This document shows positions 1-5,297 of a DNA stretch of 5,717 bases, piece after piece (positions within the stretch are counted from its first letter, which is position 1; every line of letters starts with the position of its first letter). The notes beneath the pieces were generated by a model, which ran no database searches, was not told where the DNA came from, and saw only the letters and a program-made list of their open reading frames with translations. Origin of the DNA: Gammaproteobacteria bacterium (GTDB taxonomy: Bacteria; Pseudomonadota; Gammaproteobacteria; Granulosicoccales; Granulosicoccaceae); contig JAGRHW010000244.1 of assembly GCA_020444765.1 (NCBI GenBank), positions 1 through 5,717 of the forward strand, in the 5' to 3' direction. The position numbers were made by a program, and so were the translations under genes.

Positions 1-41
1 TAGACAAAAACTACGAGTATCAGCCCGGCAAGAAAAGTTGA
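1..41 (+). CDS. 3' end of a plus-strand gene, possibly bamE (partial)
   Basis: In frame 3 the first bases read as a short hydrophilic tail, DKNYEYQPGKKS, ending in TGA at 39-41, eight bases before the stop of the convergent rnfH gene. In Pseudomonas-type gammaproteobacteria the gene converging on rnfH is bamE (omlA/smpA), an outer-membrane lipoprotein of the BAM beta-barrel assembly complex. A short polar C-terminus after the BamE core would fit. The identification rests on neighbourhood and tail composition only: twelve codons are too few for homology, and the stretch could be chance. The other plus-strand frame here, open from 38 to 379, is a shadow of rnfH. Confidence 0.45.
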   Translation, partial: DKNYEYQPGKKS

Positions 42-49
42 AGTCGGGA

Positions 50-361
50 TCAGTCGTCCTGTTCGATTTCGCCGCCGCCTTTTTTCATCCGCTTGCCGGC
101 CGCCGCGCGTTTTTTTCTGACCTCTTTCGGATCGGCGATCAGGGGCCGGTAGATCTCCACCCGGTCACCCTGCGACAGCTGCTGGTCATCCTTGACCACT
201 TTGCCGAAAATGCCAAGCTCGGCCTCTTCGATCAAAGCCTGCGGAAAATCCTTCAGCACAGGGGCGAGTCGGACAGCCTGACGGGCAGTCGTGCCCTCTT
301 CGACGTCAAGGGCGTAGATTTTCTGCGTGTCGAGCAAGGCGTAAGCCACTTCAACCAGCAC
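50..361 (-). CDS. rnfH: RnfH/RatB family ubiquitin-like protein
   Basis: This is a small beta-grasp (ubiquitin-like) protein of the RnfH family, 103 residues, of unclear biochemical role. It is called RatB where it sits beside RatA. The core runs from about residue 2 (LVEVAYALLDTQ) to about 75. The family signature is clear: an LGIFGK stretch at 49-54, then GDRVEIYRPLIADPKEVRKK at about 65-84. The tail is Lys/Arg-rich and then acidic (EIEQDD). The frame stays open upstream to 424, but that extension only shadows ratA. I chose the GTG at 361-359 because the conserved strand begins there and AGGAG (minus strand, 375-371) lies nine to ten bases upstream. It follows ratA by five bases and is almost certainly co-transcribed with it. 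The family name comes from the rnf locus, but no rnf genes are seen here. Confidence 0.9.
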   Translation of the reverse strand: MLVEVAYALLDTQKIYALDVEEGTTARQAVRLAPVLKDFPQALIEEAELGIFGKVVKDDQQLSQGDRVEIYRPLIADPKEVRKKRAAAGKRMKKGGGEIEQDD

Positions 362-366
362 CGTTC

Positions 367-801
367 CTATCTCCTGTAAACCTGGTCCGCCCGTTTGACG
401 AAAGCGTCGACCAGTGTCGAACAAATTTCCGAAAACACCGGATTTAACACAGCGCGCATCAGGCGGCTGGAAAATTCAAACTCTATATCCAGCGATATTT
501 TACAACCCTTGTCGCCGAGCGCTTGGAAAACCCACCGGCCGTCGAGGCTTTCGAATGGCCCTTCCTCGAGACGCATGTGGATGCTGGTCGGTTCCTCCAT
601 GGTGTTTACCGTGCTGAAGGATTTATTCAACGGCCCTTTGGCGATTTCAATGGTCGCACGCTGCTCGCTTTGATTGCGCTCTATCACCCGGCTGCTGCGG
701 CACCAGGGTAAAAAATCCGGGTAAAATTCCACTTCGTTGACCAGCTTGTACATTTCTGCCGGGGTATGCATCACCAAAGCATTTTTATGTATCTGCGTCA
801 T
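367..801 (-). CDS. ratA: RatA, START-like (Coq10-type) ribosome-associated protein
   Basis: A 144-residue single-domain protein of the START-like/polyketide-cyclase fold (Coq10/RatA family). E. coli RatA is reported to bind 50S subunits and hinder 70S association. Other members are compared with COQ10 lipid-binding proteins, so the exact role here is uncertain. Family marks visible: VNEVEFYPDFLPWC at 21-34, KGPLNKSFST at 55-64, EGPFESLDGRWVF at 80-92, a beta strand LDIEFEF at 104-110, and a long C-terminal helix ending LVDAFVKRADQVY at 130-142. Length is normal. The ATG at 801-799 gives the expected N-terminus (MTQIHKNALV). No well-spaced Shine-Dalgarno is visible; a GAGGA lies about 18 bases upstream. 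It is divergent from smpB, the usual arrangement in gammaproteobacteria. Confidence 0.93.
   Translation of the reverse strand: MTQIHKNALVMHTPAEMYKLVNEVEFYPDFLPWCRSSRVIERNQSEQRATIEIAKGPLNKSFSTVNTMEEPTSIHMRLEEGPFESLDGRWVFQALGDKGCKISLDIEFEFSSRLMRAVLNPVFSEICSTLVDAFVKRADQVYRR
370..375 (-). promoter_or_regulatory. Ribosome binding site of rnfH, inside the end of ratA
   Basis: On the minus strand AGGAGA forms the last two arginine codons of ratA and immediately precedes its TAG stop. It is a near-perfect Shine-Dalgarno sequence nine bases upstream of the rnfH GTG. This site decides the GTG start and implies that rnfH is translated by ribosomes finishing ratA or loading right at its end. Confidence 0.7.
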
Positions 802-835
802 TCCGCCCGAAAATTCCTCGCGATCGGCAATTCGT

Positions 836-872
836 TTGAATTAAATTCACGGCAATGCCTTATAATGCACCG
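836..872 (+). promoter_or_regulatory. Candidate smpB promoter abutting the start codon
   Basis: A perfect TATAAT lies at 861-866. Upstream, TTGAAT (836-841) could be the -35 box, but the spacer is long at 19 bp. A start site seven bases past the -10 box falls at about 873, the A of the smpB ATG. The region also holds an 11-base palindrome, GAATTAAATTC (838-848), in the shared ratA/smpB spacer. The -10 box is seen directly; promoter activity is inferred. Confidence 0.5.
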
Positions 873-1361
873 ATGGCAAAACAAAATAAACCAGGCAAGA
901 AAAAAGGCGACGGATCGTCCACCATTGCGGTCAACCGGCGCGCGCGTTTTGATTATCATATTCTGGAGAACTACGAGGCCGGACTTGTACTCATGGGCTG
1001 GGAGGTCAAGAGCCTGCGGGCCGGCAGAGTCCAGCTCAACGACACCTATGTGATCATCAAGAATGGCGAGGCGCTGCTGGTCGGCTGTCATATTACAGCC
1101 CTGAATTCGGCCTCGACGCATGTCGACACAACACCGATGCGACCGCGCAAACTGCTGCTGCACAGGCGCGAGCTGAACAAGCTGATCGGCATGATCGACC
1201 GTAAGGGTTATACGCTGGTGCCTTTGTCCATGTACTGGAAACGAGGCAAGGTAAAACTCGATCTGGGACTGGCCAAGGGTAAAAAGGATTATGACAAGCG
1301 CGCCACCGAAAAAGAGCGTGACTGGAACCGCGACAAGCAGCGTTTGATGCGCGGCCGATAA
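873..1361 (+). CDS. smpB: SmpB, SsrA (tmRNA)-binding protein
   Basis: SmpB binds tmRNA and carries it into the A site of stalled ribosomes for trans-translation and tagging of incomplete peptides. The 162-residue product is full length: a basic N-terminus; an OB-fold core from about 18, with [20 protein letters not shown] at 21-40, [14 protein letters not shown] at 42-55 and GCHITAL at 71-77; the conserved [12 protein letters not shown] at 132-143; and a basic tail ([16 protein letters not shown]) that becomes helical in the mRNA channel. I chose the ATG at 873 over the in-frame ATG at 855. The standard MAKQ-type N-terminus begins there, and the longer form would bury a perfect TATAAT in the coding region. 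Neither start has a recognisable Shine-Dalgarno. The tmRNA gene ssrA is not in this window. Confidence 0.96.
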   Translation: MAKQNKPGKKKGDGSSTIAVNRRARFDYHILENYEAGLVLMGWEVKSLRAGRVQLNDTYVIIKNGEALLVGCHITALNSASTHVDTTPMRPRKLLLHRRELNKLIGMIDRKGYTLVPLSMYWKRGKVKLDLGLAKGKKDYDKRATEKERDWNRDKQRLMRGR

Positions 1362-1379
1362 GCGAAGTGATTCCGTACA

Positions 1380-1413
1380 GCCGGCGTCAGCTGTCCCAAA
1401 GACAGCCGCCGGC
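1380..1413. terminator. Strong hairpin between convergent smpB and dnaQ; possible bidirectional terminator
   Basis: An outer stem GCCGGCG (1380-1386) pairs perfectly with CGCCGGC (1407-1413). An inner stem GCTGTC (1390-1395) pairs with GACAGC (1401-1406). The loop is CCAAA, and one three-base bulge (1387-1389) is exactly the dnaQ stop codon. The hairpin starts 19 bases after the smpB stop. On the plus strand it is followed by ACTTTCCTTT, only a weak U-tract, and on the minus strand by none. It may be a weak terminator, or a barrier protecting mRNA 3' ends. Confidence 0.45.
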
Positions 1414-2091
1414 ACTTTCCTTTGCCAGTTTTTCGAGCCATTGACGATGCTCCTGCAGCTCCGCGTCGCCGGCCTTGACCACACGCAGTTTGCGTGTTCC
1501 GGTTGCGGAAAAAGCCTGCATTTTCTCCTCGCCCTGCCCCTCTGCCGAACCATCCTGCTCGAGTAATAAGTCCGTTTGCCCGCCGGTCATGCGCAGGTAA
1601 ACGTCGGCAAGAATTTCCGAGTCGAGCAAAGCGCCATGCAGCGTTCGGTGTGCGTTGCTTATTTCGAGCCGTTTGCACAAGGCATCGAGTGAGTTTCGCT
1701 GACCCGGCCAGGTTTCACGTGCCAGAGCCAGGGTATCGAGAATCGTGCAATGATCCTCAACGCGTTTCGCATGCCCGGCGCGTTTGAATTCGGCGTTTAT
1801 AAAGCCGACGTCGAACGCTGCGTTGTGAATGATGAGCTCGGCGCCGTCGATGAAACCAATGAATTCCCGCATGATATCTTCAAACCGCGGTTTGTCGGCC
1901 AGAAACTCGTTGCTGATGCCATGCACCGCGATGGCGCCTTCGTCGATATGCCGGTCCGGTTGCAGGTATTTGTGGAAGTTTTCGCCGGTGATCGCCCGGT
2001 TTTTCACTTCCACACAACCGATTTCGATAATCCTGTGTCCATCAGAGTGCTCGAGGCCGGTGGTTTCCGTATCCAGTACGATTTGTCTCAT
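1387..2091 (-). CDS. dnaQ: DNA polymerase III epsilon subunit, 3'-5' proofreading exonuclease
   Basis: DnaQ removes misincorporated nucleotides at the replication fork as part of the Pol III core. The 234-residue protein shows all DEDDh exonuclease motifs: Exo I LDTETTG with D7 and E9, Exo II HNAAFDVGFINAEF with D94, and Exo III HGALLDSEILADVYL with H152 and D157. QTDLLL at 172-177 sits where E. coli epsilon has its beta-clamp binding QTSMAF. A flexible linker rich in Gly, Gln and Glu (about 178-192) leads to the C-terminal segment expected to bind the alpha subunit (DnaE). The ATG at 2091-2089 is supported by AAGGA at 2102-2098 on the minus strand, six bases upstream. The gene lies 58 bases downstream of rnhA on the same strand. 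In E. coli the two are divergent; here they could share a transcript. Confidence 0.96.
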   Translation of the reverse strand: MRQIVLDTETTGLEHSDGHRIIEIGCVEVKNRAITGENFHKYLQPDRHIDEGAIAVHGISNEFLADKPRFEDIMREFIGFIDGAELIIHNAAFDVGFINAEFKRAGHAKRVEDHCTILDTLALARETWPGQRNSLDALCKRLEISNAHRTLHGALLDSEILADVYLRMTGGQTDLLLEQDGSAEGQGEEKMQAFSATGTRKLRVVKAGDAELQEHRQWLEKLAKESAGGCLWDS

Positions 2092-2149
2092 TGGCTGTCC
2101 TTGGAGTTTTCGGCAGTGTAAACGCTATTGGTTTGTAGATGAGCTTATC

Positions 2150-2587
2150 TTAACCGCCCGCCGCCAACTCATCTATCCCGAGGTTCGCCAGGCTGTCGAC
2201 GAGTTCGTTCTCGGCGTGTCCGCTGTGCCCCTTGACCCAGCGCCATTCGACTGTGTGCCCGGCCAGCAGCTCATCGAGCGCCTGCCAGAGGTCAGCGTTT
2301 TTCACCGGCTTGCGGGCCGCGGTTTTCCAGTTATTGCGCTTCCAGTTCGGCAGCCACTCGGTGATGCCTTTCAGAACATACTGCGAGTCGGTGGTGATCC
2401 GTACCGTGCAGGGACGCTTCAGGGCTTGCAGGCCTTTGATAACAGCGGTCATCTCCATCCGGTTATTGGTCGTCTGCCGCTCGCCGCCGTAGAGCTGCTT
2501 TTCATGGTTGCCCATTCTCAGCAAGACGCCCCAGCCGCCGGGGCCGGGATTGCCACGGCAGGCGCCATCGGTGAACAGCTCTACCAT
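2150..2587 (-). CDS. rnhA: Ribonuclease HI
   Basis: RNase HI cleaves the RNA strand of RNA:DNA hybrids, removing R-loops and primer remnants in the cytoplasm. The product is 145 residues. The catalytic set matches E. coli with a constant offset of three and no gaps: D7 ([16 protein letters not shown]), E45 ([10 protein letters not shown]), D67 (TTDSQYV), H121 (VKGHSGH) and D131 (ELVDSLA). The basic helix that grips the hybrid is present ([19 protein letters not shown], about 79-97). The C-terminus is about seven residues shorter than in E. coli, which should not affect catalysis. I chose the ATG at 2587 over an in-frame TTG at 2608 because MVELFTDG matches the family start. No good Shine-Dalgarno is visible for either. 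It lies 53 bases after the methyltransferase gene and upstream of dnaQ. Confidence 0.96.
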   Translation of the reverse strand: MVELFTDGACRGNPGPGGWGVLLRMGNHEKQLYGGERQTTNNRMEMTAVIKGLQALKRPCTVRITTDSQYVLKGITEWLPNWKRNNWKTAARKPVKNADLWQALDELLAGHTVEWRWVKGHSGHAENELVDSLANLGIDELAAGG

Positions 2588-2640
2588 AGCAAGGAATCGG
2601 CAGGACAAAGCGCCGCGTTGCGATTGATGAGTTTGTCCAT

Positions 2641-3423
2641 TTACTTGTCGGTCTGTTGCCGTGCCGAACGTTGATCAATCCTGTTGACCAGGCTGCCGAC
2701 GGCTATACCGGCTGTTTTACGTCGCCATTTACTGCGCACCAACATCATGGGAATCGACTGTTTGCGGGCATGAATGATGTAAACGCCGCCCAGTTTGCCG
2801 AGCATCGGCCTGGCTTTTTCGACAAAGCGCGTCTTCTGCAGCAGGCCTGAACTGGCAATAGGCAGCCGCAGGAAAAACGTTTGCTCCTGGAGTATTCGAA
2901 AGTTCAACAGCGATAGCCAGTCAGCAATACGTCCACGGCTGTAGAATTCCCCATTCCAAGGCACGTTGCCCCGCCAGCGCATCAGCACGTGTCGCAGACC
3001 GTAACTGCTATAGGGGTTGAAGCCGATGATCAGCAAGTGTCCATCATCGGTCAAAACGCGATCGGATTCGCGTAAAACCTGGTGAGGATCTCCGCAAAAC
3101 TCCAGTGTATGCGGCAAAATCACCAGATTCATGGTGTCGTTGGCGATCGGCAAATGCAGCGCATCCGCACCTATGTCTACCGCGATGGAATCCGCCGCAG
3201 TTCCCAATACCAGCTTTTTATGCAGCCCGGCGCTTTCCAAAAGTGAGTAATTTTGAGATATTTGGCCTATTTGCAGGCCCTGATAACCAAAAATATCGGG
3301 AAGCAGCCCTTCGAGGATGGACGACATTTCACCAAGGATTGTCTGTCCAAGGCTGGTAGAATACCATTTTTGAAGTGGTTCCTGGGCATCGAGCCAATTG
3401 GGAGTATATTTTTTAACCGTCAT
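2641..3423 (-). CDS. YafS-like class I SAM-dependent methyltransferase
   Basis: A 260-residue Methyltransf_11-type protein whose substrate is not known to me. It resembles E. coli YafS, which also sits beside rnhA and dnaQ. Shared landmarks are [10 protein letters not shown] (47-56), [20 protein letters not shown] (87-106), [21 protein letters not shown] (111-131) and [12 protein letters not shown] (133-144). The strand of motif I lacks the usual D/E-x-G-x-G-x-G loop, and as I recall YafS shows the same degeneration (KIGN). There is no signal peptide, so it is cytoplasmic, and the tail is basic. The start is uncertain. I prefer the ATG at 3423, with GGA just upstream, because an ATG at 3453 would overlap the divergent mltD start and adds ten unconserved-looking residues. 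It is first in the row with rnhA and dnaQ. Confidence 0.85.
   Translation of the reverse strand: MTVKKYTPNWLDAQEPLQKWYSTSLGQTILGEMSSILEGLLPDIFGYQGLQIGQISQNYSLLESAGLHKKLVLGTAADSIAVDIGADALHLPIANDTMNLVILPHTLEFCGDPHQVLRESDRVLTDDGHLLIIGFNPYSSYGLRHVLMRWRGNVPWNGEFYSRGRIADWLSLLNFRILQEQTFFLRLPIASSGLLQKTRFVEKARPMLGKLGGVYIIHARKQSIPMMLVRSKWRRKTAGIAVGSLVNRIDQRSARQQTDK
3405..3410 (+). promoter_or_regulatory. Weak candidate -10 box for mltD inside the methyltransferase gene
   Basis: TATATT matches the -10 consensus at five of six positions and would place transcription start near 3417, about 28 bases before the mltD ATG. No convincing -35 box is found at normal spacing. It is listed because only 21 bases separate the two divergent genes, so any mltD promoter must lie inside the neighbour's 5' coding region. 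Confidence 0.25.
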
Positions 3424-3444
3424 GCAATCCAGATCTGCGTAGCA

Positions 3445-5067
3445 ATGGTTCATCGTAGCAAACTGACAAGGCGTTTCACCAGCACGCCCGGCAAACCGGC
3501 AATCGGCGTGCTGTCGGCACTGGTTTTATTTGCCTTGTGTTCAGGCGCGGCAGCTAACGCGTCCAGCGATGATATCTCCGGTCAGCCTGACCTTATTATG
3601 GACTCTCCCACAAAAACCGCAAATGACGCAAACGAGGTGGTCCTCAGTCAGCGCGTGAATGAAATCCTGAGCGAATACTCGTTTTTGCCTGCGATCGGCG
3701 AATTCAACCGATGCCTTGTTAACGATCAGTGGCGAACGCCAGCGGTCAGTCCCTGGCAACGCATAGCCAGTAGTGCATCCATTCAACGGCCGGTTGATGA
3801 AAACATCGATCAGGAATTGCAAATCCTGCTCAATGACAAATACTGGACCGAGCGCAAGCTCAAAAATGCGGACCCGTATCTGCACCATGTCATCGAACGG
3901 CTGAAAGCGCGGAATCTGCCGGTGGAACTGGCCTTGCTGCCAATCATTGAAAGTAATTACGACCCGGCTGCACGCAGCCCGAACAATGCCGTCGGCTTAT
4001 GGCAGTTTGTGCCGGCGACTGCAAGAGCTCTCGGTCTGACGATCAACCAGTGGCTCGATGAACGCAAGAGCATCGAACGCTCAACAGAAGCCGCGCTCGA
4101 CTATCTTGAATTTCTGCACGCGGATCTCGGCAGCTGGCCGCTGGCGATAGCTGCCTACAATGCCGGCCCCAGCCGTCTCAGACATCGCATAAAAAAGCAC
4201 GGACAGGACGACTTTGCCATCTGGGATCTGCATCTTCCCGAGGAAACCCATCGCTACGTGGCGAAATTCTTTGCTCTCAGCGAACTGATCGCCAGAGCCG
4301 ACGAGCTGGATGTAGCGCTGCCGGCAGCCGATGAAAAAACGGACTTCGTGCGGATTGAAACCGGCACCCGGATCGGCCTCGACGCTGCCGCCAGACTTGC
4401 AAATCTGCCAACCGATCAGATAGAGCGCCTCAATCACGAACTGATTACCCGCGGCACGCCGCCCGAGGGCCCCCATGAAATAGTGATACCGGCCAACGCG
4501 GTTTCGACCTTCACAACCAATCTGCATACAGCCATTGAAAATGCCGCGCCGCTGTTTGTCCCGGCTCGCTATCACCTGGTGGAAGCCGGCGATTCACTCG
4601 GTACCATCGCCAACCGGTATAACACCAGTGTCGATGATCTAAGACGCTTGAACAATATCGACGGCAGTCACATCCGGAGCGGTCAGAAAATTCTTGTGGC
4701 CCAGCAGGACGAAGCCATGCCGTCCTCGGGCAAGGGAAAAACCCCTGCCTATCAAGTCCGCGAAGGCGATACCTTGTCGCAGATAGCCTCCATGTACGGC
4801 GTGCAGCGCTCGGTTCTCGCCAATAGCAATAATATTGATGATGATAATTTACTCAGGGTCGGAAAAATATTGATTATTCCGGCGCGTTACCTGCCGGCCG
4901 GTAAATCGATGATCCGTTATTCGGTCAAGGCCGGCGATACGCTTTCGGAGATTGCTTATCGCTTCAAGGTCTCGCTGAAAAAGATCAAGGATTTAAATCC
5001 CTTGCTGGCCAATGCCCGGAAGATTCAACCGGGCCAGAAAGTCCTGATTCCCACTTCAGGGCTATAA
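3445..5067 (+). CDS. mltD: Membrane-bound/periplasmic lytic murein transglycosylase D with three LysM domains
   Basis: MltD cleaves the MurNAc-GlcNAc bond of peptidoglycan, leaving 1,6-anhydroMurNAc, in wall turnover and remodelling. The product is 540 residues. An N-terminal signal sequence has a basic start (HRSKLTRR), a hydrophobic core (about 19-37) and likely cleavage after ANA-39. The family-1 SLT domain spans about 145-265: catalytic Glu in LLPIIESNYDP (E169), GLWQFVPATAR (184-194) and AAYNAGPSRLR (236-246). Three LysM peptidoglycan-binding repeats follow, at about 376-418, 436-479 and 492-536, each with a GD[ST]L turn; E. coli MltD has two. The open frame extends upstream to 3253, but the signal peptide fixes the start at the ATG at 3445. 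No clear Shine-Dalgarno is present. The sequence FALC-32 is not a proper lipobox, so it may not be a lipoprotein as in E. coli. It is divergent from the methyltransferase gene. Confidence 0.93.
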   Translation: MVHRSKLTRRFTSTPGKPAIGVLSALVLFALCSGAAANASSDDISGQPDLIMDSPTKTANDANEVVLSQRVNEILSEYSFLPAIGEFNRCLVNDQWRTPAVSPWQRIASSASIQRPVDENIDQELQILLNDKYWTERKLKNADPYLHHVIERLKARNLPVELALLPIIESNYDPAARSPNNAVGLWQFVPATARALGLTINQWLDERKSIERSTEAALDYLEFLHADLGSWPLAIAAYNAGPSRLRHRIKKHGQDDFAIWDLHLPEETHRYVAKFFALSELIARADELDVALPAADEKTDFVRIETGTRIGLDAAARLANLPTDQIERLNHELITRGTPPEGPHEIVIPANAVSTFTTNLHTAIENAAPLFVPARYHLVEAGDSLGTIANRYNTSVDDLRRLNNIDGSHIRSGQKILVAQQDEAMPSSGKGKTPAYQVREGDTLSQIASMYGVQRSVLANSNNIDDDNLLRVGKILIIPARYLPAGKSMIRYSVKAGDTLSEIAYRFKVSLKKIKDLNPLLANARKIQPGQKVLIPTSGL

Positions 5068-5145
5068 GACCCGTCCGGATTCCAGGCGGAAAGTAGGCAA
5101 ATTCCGCTAAAACGCCTATAGTCATAGTGCCCGGCCCGGAATCCA

Positions 5146-5174
5146 TTGACTCGGACTGACAAGCCTGAGATTAT
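5146..5174 (+). promoter_or_regulatory. Candidate sigma70-type promoter for the FHA gene
   Basis: TTGACT (5146-5151) matches the -35 consensus at five of six positions. With a 17-bp spacer it is followed by GATTAT (5169-5174), four of six to the -10 consensus; TATTAT at 5172-5177 is a better hexamer but gives a 20-bp spacer. Transcription would start near 5181, leaving a leader of about 115 bases that contains the inverted repeats. Confidence 0.35.
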
Positions 5175-5221
5175 TATCCGGATCGAGCAAGCAAGGTCTT
5201 GATTTTTCTGGGACGTGATCA

Positions 5222-5283
5222 CCGACAGGCGACACGTGTCGGAAAAGCGCAATTTCAATTTTTTACAGCCCCGGCTTTTCCGA
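5222..5283 (+). repeat. Overlapping inverted repeats in the FHA gene leader
   Basis: CCGACA (5222-5227) pairs with TGTCGG (5237-5242), and inside this lies a perfect 12-base palindrome, CGACACGTGTCG (5230-5241). Overlapping its right arm, TCGGAAAAGC (5239-5248) is a perfect inverted repeat of GCTTTTCCGA (5274-5283), with a 25-base loop containing six T. The two hairpins share bases 5239-5242 and cannot both form fully. The palindrome could instead be a dimeric repressor site. The repeats are seen directly; any function is inferred. Confidence 0.5.
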
Positions 5284-5297
5284 AATACGGACACACC

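Larger units (their letters stand above)
5068..5297 (+). other. Noncoding spacer between mltD and the FHA gene
   Basis: These 230 bases hold no convincing gene. No intrinsic terminator for mltD is evident: the best local hairpin, GCGGAA with TTCCGC within about 5088-5106, lacks a U-tract, as do the overlapping TAGGC/GCCTA repeats. The right half carries a candidate promoter and overlapping inverted repeats, listed separately. A minus-strand reading frame crosses the region but looks non-protein-like and is a shadow of the FHA gene. Confidence 0.6.

Noticed and set aside
77..117. GC-rich stretch with two T runs on the plus strand, resembling a terminator after bamE
   Set aside because: The T runs are the complements of lysine codons in the basic tail of rnfH, and I could not build a stable stem directly before either run.
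855..872. Earlier ATG for smpB adding six residues (MPYNAP)
   Set aside because: These codons contain the perfect TATAAT box, and the standard SmpB N-terminus begins at the next ATG.
798..1553. Long minus-strand open frame across smpB and the end of dnaQ
   Set aside because: It lies antisense to smpB, has low-complexity and Arg/Gln-rich composition, and shows no recognisable domain. The plus-strand SmpB is unmistakable.
1829..2674. 281-codon plus-strand open frame antisense to dnaQ and rnhA
   Set aside because: Both minus-strand genes have complete catalytic motifs, and this frame shows no family signature. It arises from their codon bias.
3253..3444. 64-codon upstream extension of mltD
   Set aside because: It overlaps the 5' half of the divergent methyltransferase gene and would bury the clear signal peptide that begins at 3445.
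5072..5144. Inverted GGATTCC / GGAATCC pair flanking the start of the spacer after mltD
   Set aside because: The arms are seven bases with about 50 bases between them and no U-tract, which is expected by chance.
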